From positions 1 through 50,740 of the forward strand of contig CAYNLK010000043.1 of the NCBI GenBank assembly GCA_964398055.1: a stretch of DNA of 50,740 bases, read 5' to 3'. Origin of the DNA: CAYNLK01 sp964398055 (lineage in GTDB: Bacteria > Chloroflexota > Anaerolineae > 4572-78 > J111). Positions 7,792-16,241 of the stretch are shown here, one piece after another (the first letter of the stretch is position 1; each line of letters opens with the position of its first letter). A model generated the notes under the pieces. That model did no database searches and was not told the DNA's origin. It saw only the letters and a program-made list of their open reading frames with translations. The position numbers and the translations under genes are program-made.

Positions 7792-9471
7792 CTATGTCAA
7801 CTTCAACCAGTAATAGTCATACGGGGCCAATGAAATCGGGTAGGGCCTAGCCGTGATTTCAGGCCAGGGGTCTGAGCGGCGGCCCAACAACTCTGTGGGT
7901 AGGGTACCCGCGAATTTCGATAAGTCAAGCACGGCGGTTTGATCGGCCGGGGAAAGGTTGTGGATAGCCATGAGGGCGGCCTCGTCAGTTTGGCGCAGGT
8001 AAGCCAGGATAGCTTTATTGGCTACGCGCAAAAAATCACACCGGCCCCAGCCGAGCACCGGATTGGCCTTGCGGGTGGACACAAAATGCTTCAGGGTGTG
8101 CCACAGCGAGCCGGGATCGGCCATTTGCGCGGCCACGTTGAGCTGGTGGTAACCGTAAGTTTCGTCATCGATCAGGACCACCCAGAAATCAGCCGGGTCA
8201 GCCCGAGAGAAGCCGGCGCCGGGGTCGCCGCTCCACTGCATGGGGGTGCGCACCCCATTGCGGTCGAACAGCCAGATGTTGTCGCCCATGCCGATTTCGT
8301 CGCCGTAGTAGATGATGGGCGCGCCCGGCAGGCTGAACAGGATGGAGTTGGCCAGCTCGATTTTGCGGCGGTCATTGTCCAGCAGCGGGGCCAACCGGCG
8401 GCGGATGCCCAGGTTGAGGGGCATGCGGGGATGGGGTGCATAGAGCCGCCACATCAATTCCCGATCTTCCGGCGTGACCATCTCCAGGGTCAACTCATCG
8501 TGATTGCGGAGGAAGACGCACCACTGGCAATTATCGGGAATGGCCGGCGTCCGGTCCATGATGTCGAGAATATCGCCGGCGTCGCCCAGGGCCAGGGCTT
8601 TAAAAATGCGGGGCATCACCGGAAAGTGGAAAGCCATGTGGAACTCGTCGCCGGGCACGCCGGGATCAGCCGGATCGCCGCCAAAGTAGGGCCGCAAATC
8701 CCAGGGCCACTGGTTGGCCTCGCCCAGTAGAATGGCGCCGGGATATTCGGCGTCGAGCACGGCCCGCACCCGCTTCAGATATTGGTGGGTTTCGGGCAGA
8801 TTTTCACAGTTGGTACCCTCCCGCTCAAACAGGTAAGGGACGGCGTCGGCCCGGAAACCGTCGATGCCCATATCCATCCAGTAGCGCAGGATGTCAATCA
8901 TCGTGTCGGCCACTTTGAGGTTGTCGTAGTTGAGGTCGGGCTGGCTGGAATAGAAGCGATGCCAGTAATATTCGCCGGTATGGGGGTCAAGGGTCCAGTT
9001 GGAGCTTTCGGTATCCAAAAAGATGATGCGGGCCTCTTTGTATTTCTGGTCGGTTTCGCTCCACACGTAATAGTCGCGGTAGGGATTATCTTTTGACTTG
9101 CGGGACTCAATGAACCAGGGATGCAGGTCGGAAGTGTGGTTCAGCACCAGGTCGGTGATGACCCGCATGCCGCGGGCGTGGGCGGCGTCGACCAGGGTTT
9201 TGAAATCCGCCACCGTGCCGTAATCGGGATGGATGTGATAGTAGTCGGCGATGTCGTAGCCGTCGTCCTTGAGCGGCGAGGGGAACATCGGCAGCAGCCA
9301 CAGGCAATCGACGCCCAGCTCTTGCAGGTAATCCAACTTGGAGGTCAGGCCGGGCAGGTCGCCCTTGCCGTCGCCGTTGCTGTCGCAAAAGGAGCGCAGG
9401 TGAACTTCGTAAAAAATCGCATTTTTGTACCACAGGGGATTGTTGGGTAGGGACATTTCTTCTAGCCTCAT
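7792..9471 (-). CDS. treS: GH13 alpha-amylase family enzyme, trehalose synthase (TreS)-like
   Basis: Probable maltose alpha-D-glucosyltransferase, interconverting maltose and trehalose. The 559-residue protein has the TreS opening WYKNAIFYEVHLRSF, then DSNGDGKGDLPGL, DLVLNHTSD (region I), GFRADAVPYL with the nucleophile Asp (region II), LLGEANQW with the acid/base Glu (region III) and LRNHDELTLEM (region IV). The length fits TreS without a maltokinase domain; none is fused or adjacent here. The next in-frame ATG is at 9456, and an AGAAG stretch precedes it, so either start is possible. It lies 27 bases before the HAD-glycosidase gene in the same direction, and the restriction cassette now separates it from the alpha-glucosidase gene upstream. 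Confidence 0.85.
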   Translation of the reverse strand: MRLEEMSLPNNPLWYKNAIFYEVHLRSFCDSNGDGKGDLPGLTSKLDYLQELGVDCLWLLPMFPSPLKDDGYDIADYYHIHPDYGTVADFKTLVDAAHARGMRVITDLVLNHTSDLHPWFIESRKSKDNPYRDYYVWSETDQKYKEARIIFLDTESSNWTLDPHTGEYYWHRFYSSQPDLNYDNLKVADTMIDILRYWMDMGIDGFRADAVPYLFEREGTNCENLPETHQYLKRVRAVLDAEYPGAILLGEANQWPWDLRPYFGGDPADPGVPGDEFHMAFHFPVMPRIFKALALGDAGDILDIMDRTPAIPDNCQWCVFLRNHDELTLEMVTPEDRELMWRLYAPHPRMPLNLGIRRRLAPLLDNDRRKIELANSILFSLPGAPIIYYGDEIGMGDNIWLFDRNGVRTPMQWSGDPGAGFSRADPADFWVVLIDDETYGYHQLNVAAQMADPGSLWHTLKHFVSTRKANPVLGWGRCDFLRVANKAILAYLRQTDEAALMAIHNLSPADQTAVLDLSKFAGTLPTELLGRRSDPWPEITARPYPISLAPYDYYWLKLT

Positions 9472-9476
9472 AACGG

Positions 9477-10607
9477 CTACATGACTTCGTGAAAAGATAC
9501 TTGATTTTCACTTATTACGTCATACTTGATAAGTTGAACACCTGCCCGATTAAATTTGATTGAGTGAGCCTGCTCAATTGTTTTTGGATGAAAACTGTTA
9601 GCGATAATGTAAGGGCGCACGATATCTACTTCACCATTGGCTAGCCTATTAGCCACCCATTTGACATATCCCATTAATTGATCAACATCCTCCGGTTTTG
9701 ACTGGTCTTTTTTCAATTCCACTACTGAATATCTGTAACGGAGGGGAGGGTCAATTAGATCTCCTACAGGAGTTTTGTGATAAATCAATAAATCAATATG
9801 CCGTTGGGAGACATGAAAAGGGACATTGTTAGCAAACCACTCCAAATGAGTTGTCGGACCAAAAATCCGTCTCAGGTCTTTTTCGCCAGGATCATCTAAA
9901 TGGCTAATCAACCATCCTCGCAAATGCGACTCAAGCAAAACGGATTGATTTGGCGTTAAGGGGAATTCAAGAAGTTGTAACTGGGGAATTTGTATAATAT
10001 AGCCAGCATCGTCACTATCAATACAGAAGGAGTCAGCAGCAAATGGGATTTCCAGGCTATCAAATTCAGAGTCGTAATAAAATGGATGAAATTCTTTATT
10101 TTGGGGAGGACCATTTATTTTTATTAACAGTTCGAGTAAGGCCCGTGTAGCTTCGGGATCAATAGTGACACACCCCCTGGCACCTTGAATCTTTCGATAG
10201 AAAGGTATCCAAAAGATGCGTTCATAAGTGGGGGTGGAAAAGATGAGGTCTTCTGGTACCGGCTCAGGAAAGTAGTCTACACATTTGACAAGCAGGCGAA
10301 AAGGAACATCTGCACCCACCTTGTGATGGCTAAACTCCCCGATACCAAAGATTTCTTGAGGGTCAAAAAATGGGGGTGAGATAACCTGATAAATGCCATG
10401 AAATCCGCGTCTCTTTTCATAGAAAAAGACTAAATCGCCAACTCTTGTACCTTTTAGATCCGTGATTATTTCACTGAATGTTCTTGGTTGATCTAAGACC
10501 CGCTGATAATTATTTACAGATGAACCTATTTTGCCTGTACCACAAAACTTACGGTCACGATGGACAGGAAAGGTGGTTTGATCAACGTTAAAGATGTGGG
10601 CTCTCAT
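9477..10607 (-). CDS. Putative restriction endonuclease: EVE/PUA-like N-terminus plus PD-(D/E)XK C-terminus
   Basis: 376 residues, not assigned to a named enzyme. The N-terminal ~130 residues carry a PUA/EVE-like pattern (G-x-x-V-G-D-L-V-F-F-Y-E, GFHGIYQVIS) of the kind used to read modified bases. The C-terminal third holds a PD-(D/E)XK-type active site: Asp in RHIDLLIYH, then VVELKKDQS with the E-x-K pair, then QLMGYVKWVANRL, much like NucS/RecB-type nucleases. The gene overlaps the end of the methyltransferase gene by 20 bp and is read last in the cassette, a common way to delay the nuclease. The region is visibly richer in A+T than its neighbours. Domain calls are inference from motifs. 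Confidence 0.6.
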   Translation of the reverse strand: MRAHIFNVDQTTFPVHRDRKFCGTGKIGSSVNNYQRVLDQPRTFSEIITDLKGTRVGDLVFFYEKRRGFHGIYQVISPPFFDPQEIFGIGEFSHHKVGADVPFRLLVKCVDYFPEPVPEDLIFSTPTYERIFWIPFYRKIQGARGCVTIDPEATRALLELLIKINGPPQNKEFHPFYYDSEFDSLEIPFAADSFCIDSDDAGYIIQIPQLQLLEFPLTPNQSVLLESHLRGWLISHLDDPGEKDLRRIFGPTTHLEWFANNVPFHVSQRHIDLLIYHKTPVGDLIDPPLRYRYSVVELKKDQSKPEDVDQLMGYVKWVANRLANGEVDIVRPYIIANSFHPKTIEQAHSIKFNRAGVQLIKYDVISENQVSFHEVM

Positions 10608-12480
10608 TCTGTTCTCCTGAATGTCCGGTAACCCAATCTGATTGTCTATGCTTGAGCAAGTCCATCATAGTGTAAGCAGTTTCCTCAAATTCTCGATCTC
10701 CAAGAGCCTTAAAAAGAAGCCGATTAAGTATCACTTTATCCAACGATTTTTCGTCCTCTTTATTGAGGAAAAGGTAGTAATCCGCAAAATTGCCCCGTTT
10801 TTGAATGGTTGCTTTCCATCGTTCGGTATTGTGACCGACAACGGCTATGAGTTCAAAACCTTTACTGTAATAATTATTGCGAATCTGTGGAGCTTTCTCA
10901 TTTTCGTGTCCTCCTACCCACTTTGTTTCTATACCGATTTGAAAATTTTTAGATCCATTCTGGGTAGCACTAAAAGGTTTACTTACATCTCGTTTAAAGA
11001 ATTTAAAGCCGATTCCTGAAGATCCATGCTGCCGCCATTCATAGTCCACATCTCTCTTAAATAGTTTTTCCAATGCTTGATTAAATTTTGCAGCAAAGGC
11101 AACTCCTGCTTCTCGTCCCACCCTCTGCCCAGACCCAGTTGCTTTTTTAATATTGTACAGAGCGTGTGCTAGTAATTCTAAGGAGTATTCATCAGGAGCA
11201 TAAACTTGTGATATTCCAGGTATTTCGTGCAAAGTTACTCTTTTGTCAGGTTCGGCCACTACAGATACATCAACAATACTGTCTGGTTTATTACCGAGAA
11301 AATCTTTGAGTTCATCTTTCACTTCATCGGTTATCTTGACTTCTGTGAGATCTATAACAACGGCTCTAATTACCTGACTTTGTTTCAAAGCCAAAACCCT
11401 GGAGGGAGAAATCCGAGAATTTCTGGAAATTAACTCCCCGAGCGCTTCACCGGAAACGAATGAACTTTTTTCGACTAGATTTAGCTCTTGTCGATCATCG
11501 ATCTCTGTGACAAATTCAACAATTTTCTTTAAATGTTCGATAACTTTTCCTGTCTTTTGAAAGAAAAAAATATATTCATGTTTAAAGATATAGAAATTTC
11601 CTCTAAAAGCTCTTTGTCGCCAAAAATTTTGTAGGTTACGCTTGGCCCGATTACCTTCCATATTTTTTACAACGATACTTTTTAGCGTGTAGCCTACTGA
11701 CTGAACTGCTTCCATTGTCCTAAAACCAAGCGGTACCCATTCACTTTCGGTATATTTGTCGCCAATCACAACGACAAGAAAATGATTTTGTTCAAGTAAA
11801 TCATAAGTTCGATAAATTACTCTTTTGAAGCTTTCTAGAAAATCAGTCAAAGTTCGAGCATTACATAAATCCCGTGAGTCATTACTAAATTTTATGATAT
11901 CGTGATAGGGAGGATGCATGATCAACAATTGAACTTGATCACGACCTTGCTCTTTGAGCAATTGGCGAACCTGATTAACCGTCTCTTCTGTGGTACTATC
12001 CCCTTGAATAACCGTCTGCCAAGTATGATGGGGATTATCAGCTGCTTGAATTCTCTCCTCAGCTTCGGCAGCTATTCCTTCAATCAATTCGAGACCAATC
12101 CCATTTCTACCTAATCGGCGAGCTTCAATTAAGGTGGTACCACTGCCAAGAAAAGTATCAAGCACCACGTCTCCGGGCTTAGTAAATCGTCTGATAGCCT
12201 GGTACGGAATCTGAGGCACAAAGTTGCCATGATAGCTACCAGTATGGACACTTTCTCGACTGCGAGAACCAAAAATCCAGAGACTATCGGTAAAGATATC
12301 CTCAAACTCTTTCCAATTTTTGGCGTCAACCTCACCGATATTTACAAATTCATCAGGTTCAGGCGAAAGTACAATACCCAGAGAATGAGATTCTGTTTCA
12401 AAAATCGTTTCCTCTGTATGTTCAATTAAGAATTGTTGACCGTTGAGATTATCCCCCATAATATTTTGGTCCCCATTCAT
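10588..12480 (-). CDS. DNA methyltransferase (N6-adenine/N4-cytosine type) with long C-terminal domain
   Basis: 630 residues. The SAM-binding motif I is DTFLGSGTTLIEA near residues 108-120, and motif IV is MHPPYHDIIKFS near 187-198, so His replaces the usual Asp/Asn/Ser before PPY, and motif I precedes motif IV. LLEQNHFLVVVIGDKY follows, as in other DNA methylases. The last ~180 residues are not methylase-like; they include FQIGIETKW, whose E-x-K could be part of a nuclease fold or a target-recognition domain. It starts 7 bases after the small HTH gene and overlaps the putative nuclease gene. Low GC sets the three genes apart from the flanking sugar genes. A self-modifying restriction system is the simplest reading. 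Confidence 0.75.
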   Translation of the reverse strand: MNGDQNIMGDNLNGQQFLIEHTEETIFETESHSLGIVLSPEPDEFVNIGEVDAKNWKEFEDIFTDSLWIFGSRSRESVHTGSYHGNFVPQIPYQAIRRFTKPGDVVLDTFLGSGTTLIEARRLGRNGIGLELIEGIAAEAEERIQAADNPHHTWQTVIQGDSTTEETVNQVRQLLKEQGRDQVQLLIMHPPYHDIIKFSNDSRDLCNARTLTDFLESFKRVIYRTYDLLEQNHFLVVVIGDKYTESEWVPLGFRTMEAVQSVGYTLKSIVVKNMEGNRAKRNLQNFWRQRAFRGNFYIFKHEYIFFFQKTGKVIEHLKKIVEFVTEIDDRQELNLVEKSSFVSGEALGELISRNSRISPSRVLALKQSQVIRAVVIDLTEVKITDEVKDELKDFLGNKPDSIVDVSVVAEPDKRVTLHEIPGISQVYAPDEYSLELLAHALYNIKKATGSGQRVGREAGVAFAAKFNQALEKLFKRDVDYEWRQHGSSGIGFKFFKRDVSKPFSATQNGSKNFQIGIETKWVGGHENEKAPQIRNNYYSKGFELIAVVGHNTERWKATIQKRGNFADYYLFLNKEDEKSLDKVILNRLLFKALGDREFEETAYTMMDLLKHRQSDWVTGHSGEQNESPHL

Positions 12481-12487
12481 AATAATT

Positions 12488-12706
12488 TTACAACAATCTA
12501 CTTCTGTTCCCAGGACGAGGTATATACCACCCGGCGAATTGTTCTAGAATATCTTGGCGAACGAACCACTTATTGGCGAATTTCCTGGCAGGTAGTTTAC
12601 CCAGCCTGATGAGACGTTTAACCGACTCAGGGTGAATACTTAGCCGTTTGGCAGCAAAATCAACATCTTTATACTGGTCAAATGGGTCTGTTTCTAACTC
12701 ACGCAT
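12488..12706 (-). CDS. Small helix-turn-helix protein (MerR/excisionase-like), cassette regulator candidate
   Basis: 72 residues. DFAAKRLSIHPESVKRLIR followed by GKLPARKFANKWFV matches the winged helix-turn-helix of excisionase/MerR-like helix_turn_helix_17 proteins. It is the first gene of the restriction cassette, 7 bases before the methyltransferase start, and about 40 bases after a good promoter. By position it may regulate the cassette, although it is not of the XRE-type controller family. An excisionase role is possible, but no integrase is present. Confidence 0.6.
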   Translation of the reverse strand: MRELETDPFDQYKDVDFAAKRLSIHPESVKRLIRLGKLPARKFANKWFVRQDILEQFAGWYIPRPGNRSRLL

Positions 12707-12745
12707 AATTGATAAACCTTCTCTAATATGCTTACTACTACAACA

Positions 12746-12773
12746 ATTATAACACTAACCCTGAATAGGTCAA
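12746..12773 (-). promoter_or_regulatory. Promoter of the restriction-modification cassette
   Basis: Read on the minus strand: TTGACC (12768-12773), 16-base spacer, TATAAT (12746-12751). It lies about 40 bases before the HTH gene and gives the cassette transcription separate from the sugar genes. Confidence 0.65.
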
Positions 12774-12821
12774 AAATTGTAATAGCCACGAACAAATAGT
12801 CTGGTATTTGTATTGTATATC

Positions 12822-14450
12822 TCAATTCAATCGCAACACCACCCCCTCATACGCACCGAGTGGCAACCGCGCCAAATCGATCTCACCCTGCCGGACCATC
12901 GTGGTCGATACGGCAATCTCAGCCCGGCTGGCTACCCGGCTCAAATCAAGGGTTGGCTCACCGGAACCAAAATTCAAGACGATCAGAAATCGGTCGGCAG
13001 CCGAGGCAGTGCGCAGATAGGCAAACACGTCATCAACGCCCGTCTCCACCGAGACATAATCGCCCACATTCAAGGCTGGTTCGGCCCGGCGCAGGGTGGT
13101 CAAGGCCCGGTAGAGGTTCAGCATCGAGGTTGGGTCATCTTGTTGCCGGGCAACATTCCGCTCGGCATAATCGGCAGCCAGCGGCAGCCAGGGGACGACG
13201 CCAGGCGCAGTGAAACCGGCATTGGGCGAGCCGTCCCACTGCATCGGGGTGCGGTTGGGGTCGCGGCCGACGATATCGGCAATTTCCGGCTGGTTGACCG
13301 CCGGCGGGTCTTGCACCAACTCCGGCGGAATGGGCACGTTTGCCAGGCCGATTTCCTCACCGTAATAAACGGTCGGGGTGCCGCGCAAAGTCAAAAGCAG
13401 CATGGCGGCGGTGCGGGCCTGGATCGCCCCAAAACGGGTAGCCACTCTGGGTACATCGTGGTTGCCCAGCACCCAATTGGGCCAGGCGCCTGGGGGCAGG
13501 GTCGCTTCATATTCCTCCACAACCCGGCGGATGGTTTGGGCCTGCCACGGCGTAGGCTGAAAGAAATCGCCCCGGGCAATCAGTTGGAAATTGAACGGCA
13601 GATGGCACTCGTCCAGATTTTGACCGTAATATTTGACCAGTTGGGGCAAAGGCAGATAAATCTCGCCGACCATTAGCCGCTCGTCATACTCATCCAGCAC
13701 TGCCCGCATTTGTTTGATGATATGGTGAACTTCCGGCAGATTTTGGGTATAGATATGGCGGAGACCGGCGTAAGGAGTGACGCCGTCCCAGTCAGGATTG
13801 GGCGGCTCGTCCCGCAACCCGGCATCCTTCATCATATAGTGGATCACATCAACCCGAAAGCCATCGATGCCTTTATCCAGCCAATAACGCATCACCCCCA
13901 ATATCGCCGCCAGCACCGCCGGGTGGCGATAATTCAGTTCCGGCTGCTGCTTAACAAACTGGTGCAGGTAATATTGGCCGGTCGGCGGGTCAAAGGTCCA
14001 GGCCGGGCCGCCGAAGACGCTGAGCCAATTATTAGGTGGACCGCCGCCGGGGGCCGGATCGCGCCAGATGTACCAATCCCGTTTGGGATTAGCCCGGCTG
14101 CTGCGGCTCTCGGTAAACCAGGGGTGCTCGTCGGAAGTGTGGTTGGGCACCAGGTCCAAAATTAACTTCATCCCGCGGCGATGCACCTCGGCCAGCAGCC
14201 GGTCGAAATCGGCCATTGTGCCGAACATGGGATGGATGCCGGTGTAGTCGGCTACATCGTAGCCAAAATCGTGCATGGGCGAGGGATAAATCGGCGAAAT
14301 CCAGATAGCCGCTATATTCAGACTTTTCAGGTAATCCAACCGCCGGATGATACCGGGCAAATCGCCCACGCCGTCGCCGTTGCTATCCTGGAATGAACGG
14401 GGATAAATTTGGTAGATGATCCCCTTTTGCCACCAGTGAAAATGATTCAT
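12822..14450 (-). CDS. GH13 alpha-glucosidase (AglA/oligo-1,6-glucosidase-like)
   Basis: 542-residue enzyme releasing glucose from short alpha-glucosides such as maltose or sucrose, probably in the cytoplasm (no signal peptide). Motifs: WWQKGIIYQIYPRSFQDSN, the calcium-like DSNGDGVGDLPGI, LDLVPNHTSDEHPWF (region I), GIDGFRVDVIHYM with the nucleophile Asp (region II), LMVGEIYLP with the acid/base Glu (region III), VLGNHDVPRVATRFG (region IV) and GTPTVYYGEEIG. The Val after Arg-x-Asp in region II is typical of alpha-glucosidases. AAAGG lies 7 bases before the ATG. It follows the transporter genes in the same direction, as aglA does in agl operons, although a terminator and a membrane-protein gene come between. 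Confidence 0.85.
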   Translation of the reverse strand: MNHFHWWQKGIIYQIYPRSFQDSNGDGVGDLPGIIRRLDYLKSLNIAAIWISPIYPSPMHDFGYDVADYTGIHPMFGTMADFDRLLAEVHRRGMKLILDLVPNHTSDEHPWFTESRSSRANPKRDWYIWRDPAPGGGPPNNWLSVFGGPAWTFDPPTGQYYLHQFVKQQPELNYRHPAVLAAILGVMRYWLDKGIDGFRVDVIHYMMKDAGLRDEPPNPDWDGVTPYAGLRHIYTQNLPEVHHIIKQMRAVLDEYDERLMVGEIYLPLPQLVKYYGQNLDECHLPFNFQLIARGDFFQPTPWQAQTIRRVVEEYEATLPPGAWPNWVLGNHDVPRVATRFGAIQARTAAMLLLTLRGTPTVYYGEEIGLANVPIPPELVQDPPAVNQPEIADIVGRDPNRTPMQWDGSPNAGFTAPGVVPWLPLAADYAERNVARQQDDPTSMLNLYRALTTLRRAEPALNVGDYVSVETGVDDVFAYLRTASAADRFLIVLNFGSGEPTLDLSRVASRAEIAVSTTMVRQGEIDLARLPLGAYEGVVLRLN

Positions 14451-14525
14451 GACACCTTTCCCAAAGAAGGCTACCGTGTTCGTTGATAGTTTTCAATAGA
14501 GCGATCTGGTTGAACAAAGTAGATC

Positions 14526-15035
14526 TTAATCTGCTCCATCGGCGCGTGGATATCGCAGTAGCAGCTCCAACACCAACCCGGTCACCGCCCCAACCACCAC
14601 CCCGGTCATAATTGCTCCGCCCAAAATTCCGGTGAAGCTCACCGACCAGGCCGACAGATTAGCCGGGATCCATAAGCTGGCGGAATGAGTCCAACGCCGC
14701 ATGAGCAACCATTGGCCGGCCCCCATGAGCGTCCCCAAAACTGCGCCCGCAAGCAACGACGAGATAAGCCCGGCGCCAGGGGGAACAACCAGCCCGGCCG
14801 CGACCAGTTCCCAGCCCACCAGCCACGCCACCGCGCTGACCAAAACCCACCAGCCGGAGTTAGAAACCTCACGGCGTAAAACCAGCCACTGGGCCGCGCC
14901 AATAGCCGCGCCAATGCCCACCTCGCCCAATAGAAACAGGCCCACTAACCAGCCCAGCGTGGTGGCCAAAATCCACTGAAACCAAAAGCCCCATTCAAAT
15001 TGGGTTCGTTGTTGCTCGGGTTCTGAGTTGGTCAT
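14526..15035 (-). CDS. Small integral membrane protein of unknown function
   Basis: 169 residues and not recognised. The protein is almost all hydrophobic: about five membrane segments rich in Gly, Ala, Trp and Leu, arranged as two similar halves (WVLRRE... and LLMRRW... each follow a Gly-Ala-Ala/Met-Gly-Ala-Gly-Gln-Trp-Leu pattern). Such internally repeated Gly-rich membrane proteins are common in Chloroflexota and cyanobacteria without known role. It lies just past the transporter operon's terminator and 75 bases before the alpha-glucosidase gene in the same direction. Confidence 0.65.
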   Translation of the reverse strand: MTNSEPEQQRTQFEWGFWFQWILATTLGWLVGLFLLGEVGIGAAIGAAQWLVLRREVSNSGWWVLVSAVAWLVGWELVAAGLVVPPGAGLISSLLAGAVLGTLMGAGQWLLMRRWTHSASLWIPANLSAWSVSFTGILGGAIMTGVVVGAVTGLVLELLLRYPRADGAD

Positions 15036-15055
15036 ATAGTTGAGGGATGTCCACC

Positions 15056-15099
15056 AAAAAACGACCAGGCGAGAATCGCCATCGCCGTGGTCGTTTTTT
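15056..15099 (-). terminator. Intrinsic terminator of the alpha-glucoside transporter operon
   Basis: A 12-bp perfect outer stem (15056-15067 with 15088-15099) and an inner GGCGA/TCGCC stem. On the minus strand it ends in a six-T run, 38 bases past the MalG-type permease stop. The plus strand also ends in Ts, so it could work both ways. Confidence 0.85.
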
Positions 15100-15136
15100 C
15101 GATAAGACTTATTAATTTCAGGCTACTGCCATCAGT

Positions 15137-16240
15137 TTAGCCCTTCACCGAACCGGCCAGCAGACCCCGCACAAAGTAGCGCTGCAGCCCGAAGAAGACC
15201 GCCAGGGGCAGGATCATCGTCACAAAGGCGCCGGCGGTTAGCAGGTGCCAATCCTGGCCGCGATCGCCCACGATGTTGGCCAAACGCATGGTCAACACCT
15301 GGTATTCCGGGTCGCTGCCGAGGAAGATCAAGGCCACCAGGTAATCGTTCCAGACCCAAAGGAACTGAAAGATGGCAAAGGAGGCCAGGGCCGGCACCGA
15401 TAGCGGCAGGATCATGCGGGTGAAGATGGTGTAATGGGAGGCCCCGTCAATAAAGGCCGACTCCAGCATTTCCCGGGGCAAGGTGCTGATATAGTTGAAC
15501 AGCAGATAGGTTGCCAGGGGCAGGCCGAAGCCGGCATGGGCCAGCCAGATGGCCAAAAAGGTGCCATTGATATTGAGCCGGGAATAGTCTCGCAGAATCG
15601 GCACCAACGCAATCTGCAAGGGTACCACCAGCAGCGCCACCACCAGAATAAATAACAGGCGCCGGCCAGGAAAGTTCATCCAGGCAAAGCCGTAAGCCGC
15701 AAAAGCGGCAATCAGGATGGGAATGACCGTGGCCGGGATGGAAACGGCAATACTGTTGAAAATGGCCCCCCAGAAATTATCACCCGGGATGATTTGGACC
15801 GTGCCATCCGGACGCTTGTATTCGAAATCCTTGCCTTCCAGGACCTGCCGGTAGTTAGCCAGGGTGAAATTCCAGTTGACCGCCCATTCCTGGTCCTGAA
15901 CCTCGATGTAGCCGATACGGCGGTTGCCCACCCACTGGAGGCGCTGCCCGTCCGGGGTCGATACCCCGCTGCGCAGCTCCTCAAAGGTAGCAACAACCCC
16001 CATCACTTCCATCGGCCCACTGGCGTCTAAGCCCATCTCTCTAGGGTCAATTTGTTCAGCCACCACCCACTGCCGGGTCGGGAAGATGGTCCACCAGCCT
16101 GAAGTCTGGACATCGAAGCGATCCCGGAAGGATGAGACAAGCAGCCCGATGGTTGGGATCAACCATAGCAACACCAGGATGAACAGGATACCGTTGACAA
16201 AAATCAAGCCGCGTAGTTTCTCTGCACGTGAACCGCTCAT
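15137..16240 (-). CDS. Carbohydrate ABC transporter permease, MalG/AglG-like
   Basis: 367-residue inner-membrane subunit of a CUT1 sugar importer. An N-terminal helix is followed by an extracytoplasmic insertion of about 100 residues (roughly 35-135), then five more helices. The EAA loop that docks the ATPase is ESAFIDGASHYTIFTRMILP. The long insertion is like AglG alpha-glucoside permeases. Its start follows the MalF-type stop by one base, so the two are coupled. No ATPase gene lies in this operon; a shared MsmK/UgpC-like ATPase elsewhere is the usual solution. Confidence 0.85.
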   Translation of the reverse strand: MSGSRAEKLRGLIFVNGILFILVLLWLIPTIGLLVSSFRDRFDVQTSGWWTIFPTRQWVVAEQIDPREMGLDASGPMEVMGVVATFEELRSGVSTPDGQRLQWVGNRRIGYIEVQDQEWAVNWNFTLANYRQVLEGKDFEYKRPDGTVQIIPGDNFWGAIFNSIAVSIPATVIPILIAAFAAYGFAWMNFPGRRLLFILVVALLVVPLQIALVPILRDYSRLNINGTFLAIWLAHAGFGLPLATYLLFNYISTLPREMLESAFIDGASHYTIFTRMILPLSVPALASFAIFQFLWVWNDYLVALIFLGSDPEYQVLTMRLANIVGDRGQDWHLLTAGAFVTMILPLAVFFGLQRYFVRGLLAGSVKG

Positions 16241-16241
16241 C

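Noticed and set aside
7939..8730. 263-codon plus-strand ORF
   Set aside because: Antisense to the trehalose-synthase-like gene, whose motifs are complete; the ORF has no recognisable features.
12488..12706. Excisionase of an integrated element
   Set aside because: The fold fits, but there is no integrase, attachment-site repeat or other phage gene, and it is coupled to the methylase gene.
12813..13676. 287-codon plus-strand ORF
   Set aside because: Antisense to the GH13 alpha-glucosidase gene, which carries all catalytic motifs.
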